DNA of 64,000 nt. It comes from Flammeovirgaceae bacterium (lineage in GTDB: Bacteria; Bacteroidota; Bacteroidia; Cytophagales; Cyclobacteriaceae). Positions 27,245 to 35,642 of this stretch are shown piece by piece. Location: NCBI GenBank assembly GCA_020635915.1, contig JACJYU010000001.1:1-64000 (forward strand), read 5' to 3'. The position numbers and the translations under genes are program-made. The notes under the pieces were generated by a model that was not told the origin of the DNA, searched no databases, and saw only the letters and a program-made list of their open reading frames with translations. The stretch's first letter is position 1. Every line of letters begins with the position of its first letter.

Positions 27245-28858
27245 ATGCAAGAAAGTGGAGTCAAACCTGTCCAGGCCTCAATCCAGGATTTAGGAATCAA
27301 AGACGGAACAGCACACTGGAACTTACCCCCAGCGGAGCTTGCAAAAATAGCCGTGAACTTAAACCAGGCCACCGTTACCAGCACCGGGGCCATAGCTGTC
27401 GACACCGGGGAGTTTACCGGCCGATCGCCAAAAGACAAGTTTACCGTAAAAGACGATATTACAAAAGATGCGGTATGGTGGAACAACTTCAACATCCCAT
27501 TCGAACCTGAAAAGTTTGAGAAACTCCGCCAAAAGGTGGCCAACTATTTCAATGGAAAGGAGTTTTACGTACGTGACGTGTATGCTTGCGCGGACCCCCG
27601 GTACCAGATCAACATACGGGTGGTAACGGAATTGCCCTGGTCCAATTTGTTTGCCAGCAACATGTTCCTGCGCCCCACCCAGGAAGAACTGCTTCAATTT
27701 AAGCCCGAATGGACCATCTTGTGTGCCCCCAATTTCAGGGCCAACCCCGAAGAAGACGGGACACGCCAGCACAATTTTTCCATTGTTGATTTTACGAAAA
27801 AGATCATCCTGATAGGCGGCAGTGCCTATACCGGTGAAATCAAAAAGGGGGTATTTTCTGCCCTGAACTTCATACTCCCCCATCAACAAAACGTACTTTC
27901 CATGCACTGTTCCGCAAATACCGGCAAGGATGGCGATACCGCTATTTTCTTTGGGCTGTCCGGAACGGGCAAAACAACGCTTTCAGCGGATCCCGAACGG
28001 AAGCTGATAGGTGACGATGAGCATGGGTGGACACCGGACAACGTCATCTTCAACTTTGAAGGCGGGTGCTACGCCAAGGCCATTGACCTCTCAGCAGAAA
28101 AGGAACCTGATATATTTGGTGCCATCAAAGAGGGTGCATTGCTGGAAAACATTTCCTATAAGGAGGGGACCAACGAAGTAAATTATTCTGATAGCTCAAA
28201 GACGGAAAACACGCGAGTGAGTTATCCCATTGAGCATATCCGGAACATCGCAGTACCCTCGTTGGGCCGGAACCCGAAGAACATCTTCTTCCTTACCTGT
28301 GATGCCTACGGGGTACTCCCCCCCATTTCAAAGCTTACCCCCGGGCAGGCGGCCTTCCATTTTATTTCTGGCTACACCGCCAAGGTGGCAGGAACGGAGG
28401 CGGGCGTGACCGAGCCCACCACCACCTTCTCCACTTGCTTTGGGGCGCCCTTTATGCCTTTGCACCCTACCCGGTATGCTGAAATGCTGAGCAAAAAGAT
28501 GAAGGAAGCCAATGTAACGGTATGGCTGGTAAACACAGGCTGGTCGGGTGGCCCGTACGGGGTGGGGAGCAGGATGAGCTTGAAGTACACACGGGCGTTG
28601 ATCGCGGCCGCCCTTGGCGGGGATTTGAAGAATGCCCGTTTTGAAAACCATGATATCTTTGGAGTGGCCATGCCTACCGCTTGCGAGGGCGTGCCTGCGG
28701 AAATCCTCAATCCAAGGAATACCTGGAAGGACAAAGAAGCCTACGACCAAAAGGCCAACCTCCTGGCCAGCTCCTTTAACAAGAACTTCGAAAAGTTTGC
28801 AGAATATGCCAACAAGGAAATCCTTAATGGTGCGCCCAAGGTAAAGGAGAACGTGTAG
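27245..28858 (+). CDS. pckA: Phosphoenolpyruvate carboxykinase (ATP)
   Basis: A 537-residue ATP-dependent PEP carboxykinase, converting oxaloacetate plus ATP to phosphoenolpyruvate and CO2 at the start of gluconeogenesis. The kinase-type P-loop is 'FFGLSGTGKTTLSADP', followed by the metal-binding LIGDDEHGW. Other family blocks are TGRSPKDKF, YVRDVYACADPRYQINI, and 'NTGWSGGPYGVGSRMS'. Length is normal for the family. It has its own promoter and terminator. With the glycerol operon nearby, the region supplies gluconeogenic and lower-glycolytic intermediates, but physical linkage is not evidence of co-regulation. Confidence 0.98.
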   Translation: MQESGVKPVQASIQDLGIKDGTAHWNLPPAELAKIAVNLNQATVTSTGAIAVDTGEFTGRSPKDKFTVKDDITKDAVWWNNFNIPFEPEKFEKLRQKVANYFNGKEFYVRDVYACADPRYQINIRVVTELPWSNLFASNMFLRPTQEELLQFKPEWTILCAPNFRANPEEDGTRQHNFSIVDFTKKIILIGGSAYTGEIKKGVFSALNFILPHQQNVLSMHCSANTGKDGDTAIFFGLSGTGKTTLSADPERKLIGDDEHGWTPDNVIFNFEGGCYAKAIDLSAEKEPDIFGAIKEGALLENISYKEGTNEVNYSDSSKTENTRVSYPIEHIRNIAVPSLGRNPKNIFFLTCDAYGVLPPISKLTPGQAAFHFISGYTAKVAGTEAGVTEPTTTFSTCFGAPFMPLHPTRYAEMLSKKMKEANVTVWLVNTGWSGGPYGVGSRMSLKYTRALIAAALGGDLKNARFENHDIFGVAMPTACEGVPAEILNPRNTWKDKEAYDQKANLLASSFNKNFEKFAEYANKEILNGAPKVKENV

Positions 28859-28874
28859 AAAAACATTGGGATAG

Positions 28875-28906
28875 CGAAAAAAGGAGGGCAAGCCCTCCTT
28901 TTTTCG
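28875..28906 (+). terminator. Rho-independent terminator of pckA
   Basis: A perfect 15-bp stem (28875-28889 with 28892-28906, core GGAGGGC/GCCCTCC) with a T6 run on the plus strand, 16 bp after the pckA stop. A 16-bp palindrome (CCTTCCGGCCGGAAGG, 28919-28934) follows and may add to it. Confidence 0.92.
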
Positions 28907-28950
28907 TTATCATTAAAACCTTCCGGCCGGAAGGCTTATTAAATTAGGTA

Positions 28951-28992
28951 AAAAAAACCGGCCACAACACTGATATCAGCTATTGTGGCCGG
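28951..28992 (-). terminator. Rho-independent terminator of the cytochrome c gene
   Basis: On the minus strand CCGGCCACAA pairs with TTGTGGCCGG (28983-28992 with 28958-28967) and is followed by seven T. It lies 25 bp after the stop of the cytochrome c lipoprotein gene. Confidence 0.88.
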
Positions 28993-29016
28993 CCTTTAAT
29001 TTAGCCCTTTTAGCCC

Positions 29017-29448
29017 TTACTTAGACTCTTTCTCACCATCCAAGGAGAGTACGTACATGGCCATCTTTTCCGCATCGGCTTGCGAAATATTTGGGTGTGG
29101 CGTCATCGGGATTTGCCCCCAGTTGCCGGTACCCCCTTTAATGATTTTTTCCGCCAACATTTTCACGTTCTCAGGTGTGAAGGCATACTTCTCGGCCACC
29201 TCTTTGTGGGCGGGGCCAATAAGTTTGTCGGTTTGGTGGTGACAAGTGGTGCAATCGTTTTTGGCCACAAGTGCAGCACCCTCTTTGACCATATCCTCCT
29301 CTGAAGCCTCCGCGGGTGCTTGTGCCGGGGCTTGCTCGGTTTGTGCCTGGGGTTCACCGTAATCTTCGGTATTCACCTTTTCTGTTTTGGATCCGCATGC
29401 CCAGGCAATAGTGGCCATTAATAAAAATGGAAATATTCTGTTTATCAT
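29017..29448 (-). CDS. Monohaem c-type cytochrome lipoprotein
   Basis: A 143-residue lipoprotein (signal peptide ending IAWAC, Cys18) with a Glu/Ala/Gln/Pro-rich linker, then a class I cytochrome c domain. The haem site is CTTCH near residue 66. The likely axial Met is in 'GQIPMTPHPNIS'. The last helix (AEKMAMYVLSL) fits the cytochrome c fold. It should be anchored in the envelope and carry electrons in the periplasm, probably to a terminal oxidase. No oxidase genes are in the window. It has its own terminator and is separated from the ROK gene by 68 bp. Confidence 0.93.
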   Translation of the reverse strand: MINRIFPFLLMATIAWACGSKTEKVNTEDYGEPQAQTEQAPAQAPAEASEEDMVKEGAALVAKNDCTTCHHQTDKLIGPAHKEVAEKYAFTPENVKMLAEKIIKGGTGNWGQIPMTPHPNISQADAEKMAMYVLSLDGEKESK

Positions 29449-29516
29449 GATTGTGTAAATTTTGAGGTGCCAAATTAGAAAAATTATAGCGCAATCGCAC
29501 TTTAATGTATTATTTA

Positions 29517-30461
29517 TTAATGTGATAGGGGAAAATTACCCACCGTTAGAAAGGCCGCCCCGAACACGCCCGCACTGTCGCCCAGCTTTGGCTTTACTAC
29601 CTTAACCTCCAGGTAGTCGTTGAACACATGATCTTTTAATGAGGCTATCCCTTCCGTGTAAAGTGCCTCTATATTGCCCACACCGCCACCCACCACAATC
29701 ACGTCAGGATCCAGTATATTGACCACCGTGCTTATGGCCTTTCCAAAAAAATAGGTCAACCTATTTATCGTCACGGTAGCGTTTTGGTCCAGGCCGGCCT
29801 GGTGCGCCTTGTATATTTCTGGCAACCCCTTCTTTTGGCCGGTCAGCGCGTGGTAGTATTTCTCCAGGGCAGGCCCCGACAAAACCGTCTCCACGCACCC
29901 CTCCTTCCCACAATAGCATGGCCCCCCGGAAGCATCCAAAAAATTATGGCCCCACTCCCCACCGATGCCATGCAGCCCGTTGATGATGGCGCCATTAACC
30001 ACAATCCCCCCGCCCACCCCGGTGCCCATGATTACGCCAAATACGACTTTCGCGCCCTTAAAACGCTCCCGCACAATCCCCATTTGGGTTTCGGCCAGGG
30101 CAAAACAATTGGCATCGTTGGCCAGGACAAACCCCATGCCCAATTTTTCCTCAAGGTCGTGCCGAAGGGGCTTCCCGTTCAAACAAGTGGAGTTGCAGTT
30201 TTTCATTAGCCGGGTAGCGGGGTCAAGGATACCGGGCGTACCCATGCCAACTGTTGAAGGACGGTACCCTACCTCCTTGCCCAGCTTTTCCATCACCTGG
30301 CCGATTTGACCTAACACATGTGCATAGCCAAATTGGCTCCCGGTGGGCAGGCGGTGGCGGGCCAACACGTTAGGCGTGGTTGGGGACTCCAGTACAACCC
30401 CTTCTATCTTGGTGCCCCCAAGGTCAATGCCCCATAAATGTTGATGTTGAGCGGGCTTCAT
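29517..30461 (-). CDS. ROK-family sugar kinase
   Basis: A 314-residue ROK protein. The phosphate-1 motif is GIDLGGTKIEG (11-21), followed by the sugar-binding block GIGGEWGHNFLD and a Cys-rich zinc motif 'GGPCYCGKEGCVE', both diagnostic of ROK kinases. The C-terminal adenosine block is DVIVVGGGVGNIEAL. No helix-turn-helix precedes the kinase, so it is an enzyme, not a NagC-type repressor. The start overlaps the glpD stop by 4 bp (ATGA), placing it at the end of the glpF-glpK-glpD operon. Glucose, N-acetylglucosamine or another hexose are all possible substrates. Its presence in the glycerol operon is not explained by the family. Confidence 0.93.
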   Translation of the reverse strand: MKPAQHQHLWGIDLGGTKIEGVVLESPTTPNVLARHRLPTGSQFGYAHVLGQIGQVMEKLGKEVGYRPSTVGMGTPGILDPATRLMKNCNSTCLNGKPLRHDLEEKLGMGFVLANDANCFALAETQMGIVRERFKGAKVVFGVIMGTGVGGGIVVNGAIINGLHGIGGEWGHNFLDASGGPCYCGKEGCVETVLSGPALEKYYHALTGQKKGLPEIYKAHQAGLDQNATVTINRLTYFFGKAISTVVNILDPDVIVVGGGVGNIEALYTEGIASLKDHVFNDYLEVKVVKPKLGDSAGVFGAAFLTVGNFPLSH

Positions 30462-32107
30462 TCCTTTTTTAAAAAGTTTCGAGCTTCGAGAAGTTCGGTT
30501 TCCAGCCTGAGGGCATCCTTGTTTTTCCCTTCATCATCCCACCCCAATAGCCCAGCCAACCCATCGATGACCGGCCCTTTGTATTTCAAAACGCTTTCCA
30601 TGTCAAAATACAGCCTTCCCGTCCTGCGTTTAAAGAAATCCACGGAAGAACAAACCATTTCATTTTCAACACCATAGCGCAATTCTTCCTTCAGCAGTGC
30701 AAGGTGGATGCCTTCGCCCCGGGCTGCCTTTAATTTTGCAAGAATTTTGTCCGATTGTTTTCCATAATTCCCGCAAAGGTAAGTGGCCACCTCCCCTTCC
30801 AGCCCAAATTTTTGCAGCCGTTTTTTTAGTGCCGCCACATACCTCCCCACACGTTTGGTATTGGTAAGCTGGCCATCGGCAAGCCTGATCTTCTGTGTAT
30901 AACATTTTAATACCGCTTTCTTCTGCGGAAGCCCCCCTACCACCATGTCCACAATCCTTTCCGCCATTTTCCTATAGCCGGTAAGCTTGCCCCCTGCGAT
31001 GGAATACAGCCCGCTCGGTGAAACAAAAACCTCGTCCTTGCGCGAAAGGGCGGAGGCTGCCTTCCCCTCTTCATGGACCAAGGGGCGCAGGCCTGCCCAC
31101 CCTGACTCAATGTCTTCCACATGAAGGGTTGCCCCGGGAAAATTTTCGTTGACGCCATCGACCAGGTATTGTGCATCCTGGCGGGTGATCACCACCTTGT
31201 CGAGGTTGCCCAGGTAGTCGGTGTCCGTAGTGCCCACATAAGTGGTGTTGCCGCGTGGAATGGCAAAAACCATACGCCCGTCCGCCACATCAAAATAAAT
31301 GGATTGCCGTATTGGGAGTTTTCCTCTGGGCAATACAATATGCACCCCTTTGGTGAGGTGAAGCCGCTTCCCCTCCACTGGCTTGTCCATTGCCCGAAGT
31401 TGGTCCACCCAAGGCCCTGTGGCATTGACCACCACCTGTGACCTTACATCAAACGATTCACCGGAAATATTGTCGTGCACAAGCGCCCCACACACTTTCC
31501 CCCTGTCCGAATATTTGAGTTGGGCCACCTGACAGTAATTGAGGGCAGTGGCACCATACTTATGGGCTTTCTTCACCACTTCAATGGTGAGCCTGCCATC
31601 GTCCGTCCTGTATTCGGCATACAGCGCCCCGCCTTTCACATCATCCTTTTTGAGCAATGGCTCGCGCCTAAGGGCCTGCCTTCTGGTAAGCATCAGCCTT
31701 CTGTCTTTGCCCGTGACCCCTGCCAGCCAGTCGTACAATTTCAAGCCCAGGGAAGTAAGGATGCTGCCATAGCCACGGTGCTCCCGCAGTGGCAGCAGCA
31801 TTTTTTCAGGAAGGACGAGATGGGGCGCCAGTTGGTGGATTACCGCGCGCTCACTGCCTACTTCCTTTACCAGTGCAAATTCAAATTGTTTTAGGTACCT
31901 AAGGCCACCATGAACCAGTTTTGTGGAACGGCTGCTGGTGCCGGAGGCAAAGTCATCCTTTTCCACAAGGGCCACCCCTAGGCCACGCGAGGCCGCGTCC
32001 AGGGCTATGCCAGCACCCGTTATGCCCCCTCCTATCACCAACACATCAAAGTGGTGCCTTTTCAGGGCGGCAATAAATTGGTTTCGGTTTTTGTATGAAA
32101 AATCCAT
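30458..32107 (-). CDS. glpD: Aerobic glycerol-3-phosphate dehydrogenase GlpD
   Basis: A 549-residue FAD enzyme that oxidises glycerol-3-phosphate to dihydroxyacetone phosphate and passes electrons to the quinone pool at the inner membrane. The dinucleotide-binding motif is VIGGGITGAGIALDAASRG. The second FAD block is 'GTSSRSTKLVHGGLRYL', and IPRGNTTYVGTTDTDY is a further family signature. The ATG at 32107 is preferred. A GTG at 32122 overlapping the glpK stop would add five residues. It is the third gene of the glpFKD-ROK operon. Confidence 0.96.
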   Translation of the reverse strand: MDFSYKNRNQFIAALKRHHFDVLVIGGGITGAGIALDAASRGLGVALVEKDDFASGTSSRSTKLVHGGLRYLKQFEFALVKEVGSERAVIHQLAPHLVLPEKMLLPLREHRGYGSILTSLGLKLYDWLAGVTGKDRRLMLTRRQALRREPLLKKDDVKGGALYAEYRTDDGRLTIEVVKKAHKYGATALNYCQVAQLKYSDRGKVCGALVHDNISGESFDVRSQVVVNATGPWVDQLRAMDKPVEGKRLHLTKGVHIVLPRGKLPIRQSIYFDVADGRMVFAIPRGNTTYVGTTDTDYLGNLDKVVITRQDAQYLVDGVNENFPGATLHVEDIESGWAGLRPLVHEEGKAASALSRKDEVFVSPSGLYSIAGGKLTGYRKMAERIVDMVVGGLPQKKAVLKCYTQKIRLADGQLTNTKRVGRYVAALKKRLQKFGLEGEVATYLCGNYGKQSDKILAKLKAARGEGIHLALLKEELRYGVENEMVCSSVDFFKRRTGRLYFDMESVLKYKGPVIDGLAGLLGWDDEGKNKDALRLETELLEARNFLKKE

Positions 32108-32118
32108 TACATGCCGGG

Positions 32119-33609
32119 TCACCCTTCATCTACCCATTTCATAGACCTTTTTACTGCTTTCTGCCAACCCTTGTAAAGTTTTTCCCTTTTCTTATCGTCC
32201 ATGGCTGGCTTAAACACCCTGTCGGTTTTCCTGTCATTGGCAATGGCTTCTTTTTTCCATAAACCTGCCTGTATGCCAGCAAGGTAGGCCGCCCCCATAG
32301 CGGTGGACTCTATGACTTTGGGGCGCTCTACTTCCGTCCCCAATATATCTGCCTGGAATTGCATGAGGATGTTGTTGGCACTGGCCCCGCCATCCACCTT
32401 CAGGCTGGCCAATTTCACCCCTGCATCTTCCTCCATGGCATCCAATACATCTTTGGTTTGATAGGCCAAAGACTCCAGTGTGGCCTTGATGATATGGTCT
32501 TTGCCGGTATCGCGCGTCAATCCAAAAATGGCACCCCTGGCATACATGTCCCAGTATGGCGCGCCCAGGCCCGCAAATGCCGGCACCACATACACCTCAT
32601 TGGAGCCAAGGGCTTTCGCGGCAAAATATTCAGAGTCCTGGGACTGATCAATCAAATGCAAACTGTCGCGCAACCATTGTATGGCGGCACCGGCAATGAA
32701 CACGCTGCCCTCCAATGCATATTCCACTTTTCCGTCCAAGCCCCAGGCGATGGTGGTGATCAATCCATTTTTCGACTGATGGATGTTGTCCCCTGTGTTC
32801 ATCAACATAAAACATCCCGTGCCATAGGTGTTTTTTGCCATTCCAGGCCGGAAGCAGGCCTGGCCAAATAGGGCCGCCTGCTGGTCGCCTGCCACCCCGG
32901 AAATCGGAACCGACACCCCTCCCCCCATTTCATACCGGCCAAAGTCCGATGCGGATGCCACTACCTGAGGCAGCATGGCATCAGGTATGCCCAACTCCGC
33001 CAACAGTTTTCCGTCCCATTCCAACTTCCGGATGTTGTACAGCATTGTCCTGGAGGCGTTGCTGTAATCCGTCAGGTGCGATTTTCCTTTGGTCATGTTC
33101 CATATCAGCCAGGTATCGATGGTGCCAAAGAGCAGTTCGCCCCTTTTTGCCCGTTCCATTGCCCCCTCCACATGGTTGAGTATCCAATTGATTTTGGTGC
33201 CTGAAAAATAAGAGTCTATTACCAGCCCGGTGTTCCTGCGCACGTATTCCTCCAACCCAAGGGCTTTAAGTTTTTCGCACAGCGCGGCCGTCCGTTTGTC
33301 CTGCCACACAATGGCATTATAAATGGGTTCGCCTGTCTTCTTGTCCCACACCACTGTCGTTTCGCGTTGGTTGGTAATGCCTATTGCTGCCACCGATCCC
33401 GGGTTGACCTTGTTTTCCTCCAGCACCTTATGCAGCATCCCCAACTGGGTTGACAGTATTTCCTTCGGGTCGTGCTCCACCCAACCGGGCTTGGGAAAAA
33501 CCTGGGCAAACTCCTGCTGCGCCATTGCCTGGATGGCACCCCTTTCATCAAAAAGCACCGCCCTGGAACTGGTGGTCCCCTGATCCAGTGCAATTATGTA
33601 TTTTCCCAT
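32119..33609 (-). CDS. glpK: Glycerol kinase GlpK
   Basis: A 496-residue FGGY-family kinase. It begins GKYIIALDQGTTSSRAVLF, the exact family opening, and ends with a basic KKREKLYKGWQKAVKRSM tail. Family blocks include 'FPKPGWVEHDPKEI', GITNQRETTVVWD and NTYGTGCFMLMNTG, all standard for GlpK. The start is the ATG at 33609 with GAAGGA just upstream; a longer frame to 33705 runs through the glpF 3' end and is rejected. It phosphorylates glycerol entering through GlpF (stop 11 bp upstream) to feed GlpD. Confidence 0.98.
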   Translation of the reverse strand: MGKYIIALDQGTTSSRAVLFDERGAIQAMAQQEFAQVFPKPGWVEHDPKEILSTQLGMLHKVLEENKVNPGSVAAIGITNQRETTVVWDKKTGEPIYNAIVWQDKRTAALCEKLKALGLEEYVRRNTGLVIDSYFSGTKINWILNHVEGAMERAKRGELLFGTIDTWLIWNMTKGKSHLTDYSNASRTMLYNIRKLEWDGKLLAELGIPDAMLPQVVASASDFGRYEMGGGVSVPISGVAGDQQAALFGQACFRPGMAKNTYGTGCFMLMNTGDNIHQSKNGLITTIAWGLDGKVEYALEGSVFIAGAAIQWLRDSLHLIDQSQDSEYFAAKALGSNEVYVVPAFAGLGAPYWDMYARGAIFGLTRDTGKDHIIKATLESLAYQTKDVLDAMEEDAGVKLASLKVDGGASANNILMQFQADILGTEVERPKVIESTAMGAAYLAGIQAGLWKKEAIANDRKTDRVFKPAMDDKKREKLYKGWQKAVKRSMKWVDEG

Positions 33610-33620
33610 CCTTCGATTTT

Positions 33621-34328
33621 TTAAGAAATCAACATTTGATACAACCAAGCACCGGCCAGGCCACCTGCAAGCGGGCCCAATACCGGCACCCAACTGTATG
33701 CCCAATCGGACGGGCCTTTGCCCGCTATGGGCAAGATAAAGTGCGCCAACCGGGGGCCCAGGTCACGGGCAGGATTTATGGCAAACCCTGTGGTGCCCCC
33801 CAGGCTAAAACCGATAACCGAAATCAGGGCGCCCACCACCAGGGGGTTTAGCCCTTCGGCAAACTTGTTGGCCCCAATAAACAGCAACCCCATGATGAGC
33901 ACCAGGGTGCCGATGAACTCGCTAATAAAATTGGGGAGGGCAGCGCGTATGGCCGGTGCGGTACAAAATACCGCCAGCTTGGCTTCTTTATTTTCCGTTG
34001 CCTTCCAATGGGGAAAGTAGTGCAACCACACAATGGCCGCCCCAACAAATGCCCCCAGCAACTGGGAAAGGCAATAGGCCGGGACATCCGCCCAGGGAAA
34101 GCTTCCATTGAACGCCAAGGCCAGTGTGACTGCGGGATTGATGTGTGCCCCGCTGTAGCCGCCTACGGCATAAATGGCAAAAGCCACCGCCAGGCCCCAT
34201 GCAACAACGACCACCATCCAGCCGGCATTTTCGGATTTGGATTGCTTCAACAATACCCCGGCCACTACCCCGTCACCAAGCACCACCAAAATCATGGTAC
34301 CAACAAATTCTGCCAAATAAGGGGACAT
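33621..34328 (-). CDS. glpF: Aquaglyceroporin GlpF (MIP family)
   Basis: A 235-residue MIP channel with six helices and both NPA boxes: 'HINPAVTLAL' in the first half and FAINPARDLGPR in the second. The Asp after the second NPAR is the residue that marks glycerol-conducting members rather than water-only aquaporins. The ATG at 34328 (MSPYLAEFVGT) is chosen over a longer frame starting at 34373. It is the first gene of glpF-glpK-glpD-ROK and mediates glycerol entry across the inner membrane. Confidence 0.96.
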   Translation of the reverse strand: MSPYLAEFVGTMILVVLGDGVVAGVLLKQSKSENAGWMVVVVAWGLAVAFAIYAVGGYSGAHINPAVTLALAFNGSFPWADVPAYCLSQLLGAFVGAAIVWLHYFPHWKATENKEAKLAVFCTAPAIRAALPNFISEFIGTLVLIMGLLFIGANKFAEGLNPLVVGALISVIGFSLGGTTGFAINPARDLGPRLAHFILPIAGKGPSDWAYSWVPVLGPLAGGLAGAWLYQMLIS

Positions 34329-34473
34329 ATCATTACGGTTTATGCCCCTTAAAATATCAATTTCATGCCACAACCTGAAAAACCCGATCGATAAACCCGT
34401 TGGTACTTCTTTTGCCCCATGCGATGATTTGAGGCATTGAATTTGTTTATTTGTCCTGAAAACGGCTTAACAA

Positions 34474-35583
34474 ATGAAAATGAGGCTTTATTCCATTGTT
34501 CTCCTCTCCCTACTGGTCCTCGATTCTTGCTCTTCGGGCAAGGCCGCCTACAAACATGGGGACTACTACCAGGCCGTATTGGCGGCCGTGCAACGCCTCA
34601 GGGCAAAGCCAGACCACAAAAAATCGCGTGAAGTGCTGAAACTGAGCTATCAACTGGCAGTGGATTACCTGGAAACGGACGCCAACAACCAGATCGCCTC
34701 CAATGCCAATTTCAAATACAAAACCGCGGCAGAAAATTACGAAAAGATCAACCACCTGTATGAGGAAATCCGCACCTCGCCAGGGGCGTTGAGGGTAATC
34801 CCTAACCCGGTAAGCAAATTTGACGAGCTCACGGCCGTGAAGGCAAAGGCCGCGGAAGAAACCTATGAAGCGGGCATCCAGGCCCTGCTAAAAAACACCA
34901 GGGAAGATGCGAAGCGGGCGTACTTCCTCTTTACGGAAGCCAACAATTTTGCGCCAGGGTACAGGGAGTCCATCGAAATGATAGAGCAGGCCAGGTTCAA
35001 CGCCACGCTGAAGGTGGTGGTGCAACCTTCGTTGATCAATTATCGTGACTGGAATTTCGAGCCAATCGTTTTCGGCTATGCCTCCAACCAGTTTGTCAAA
35101 TTCTATACGCCCCAACAGGCGGAAAGTTTGAAATTGGAAAAGGTGGACCAATATGTTAAAATAATAGTGAACGGCTATGAGGAAAGCCGCCCATTGGTTA
35201 CCAGTAAAACCGAAACCTTTTCGGACAGCGTAAAGACAGGTGAGAAAACCGTAAAGGGCGTGAAAACCCCGGTTTATAGTAAAGTGAGCGCCACCCTCAC
35301 CACTTACACCAAAAAAATCACAGGACGCGGCTCCATTACCCTTGTCATCACGGATGCCGCCAACCAGGTGGAACTCAGGAATTCCGACATAATAGCCGAT
35401 GAAACCTGGACGGACTCATGGGCAACGTACAAAGGGGACGTGAGGGCATTGTCTGAAGGCAATAAAAGGCTTTGCCAGAAAAAAGAGCCCTACCCTGAAC
35501 GCTATTACATTGAAAACAGGGCCCGGAAAGAACTTGACAACAAGCTGGGCAATGAACTAAAGGCCTTTTATAGAAATTACTGA
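34474..35583 (+). CDS. Lipoprotein of unknown function, TPR-like N-terminal half
   Basis: A 369-residue lipoprotein (signal ending LLVLDSC, Cys about residue 19). The mature N-terminus has helical repeat character (KAAYKHGDYYQAVLAAVQRL, then AEETYEAGIQALLKN and AKRAYFLFTEANNFAP). The C-terminal half is beta-rich (FVKFYTPQQAESLKLEK, GRGSITLVITDAANQVEL) and ends in a basic helix (RARKELDNKLGNELKAFYR). It stands alone, divergent from glpF and convergent with the methyltransferase gene. No catalytic motif is seen. It may be an envelope assembly or scaffold factor, but this is only inference from its repeat architecture. Confidence 0.85.
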   Translation: MKMRLYSIVLLSLLVLDSCSSGKAAYKHGDYYQAVLAAVQRLRAKPDHKKSREVLKLSYQLAVDYLETDANNQIASNANFKYKTAAENYEKINHLYEEIRTSPGALRVIPNPVSKFDELTAVKAKAAEETYEAGIQALLKNTREDAKRAYFLFTEANNFAPGYRESIEMIEQARFNATLKVVVQPSLINYRDWNFEPIVFGYASNQFVKFYTPQQAESLKLEKVDQYVKIIVNGYEESRPLVTSKTETFSDSVKTGEKTVKGVKTPVYSKVSATLTTYTKKITGRGSITLVITDAANQVELRNSDIIADETWTDSWATYKGDVRALSEGNKRLCQKKEPYPERYYIENRARKELDNKLGNELKAFYRNY

Positions 35584-35642
35584 TTTTAAACAGGCCTTGG
35601 CCCAGGCACACCTCTTTTTTTTGTGCAAACCAGGAGAAGCGA

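Noticed and set aside
33610..33705. Longer glycerol kinase frame up to 33705.
   Set aside because: The added residues overlap the glpF 3' end and do not match the GlpK family, which starts at GKYIIALDQGTTSS.
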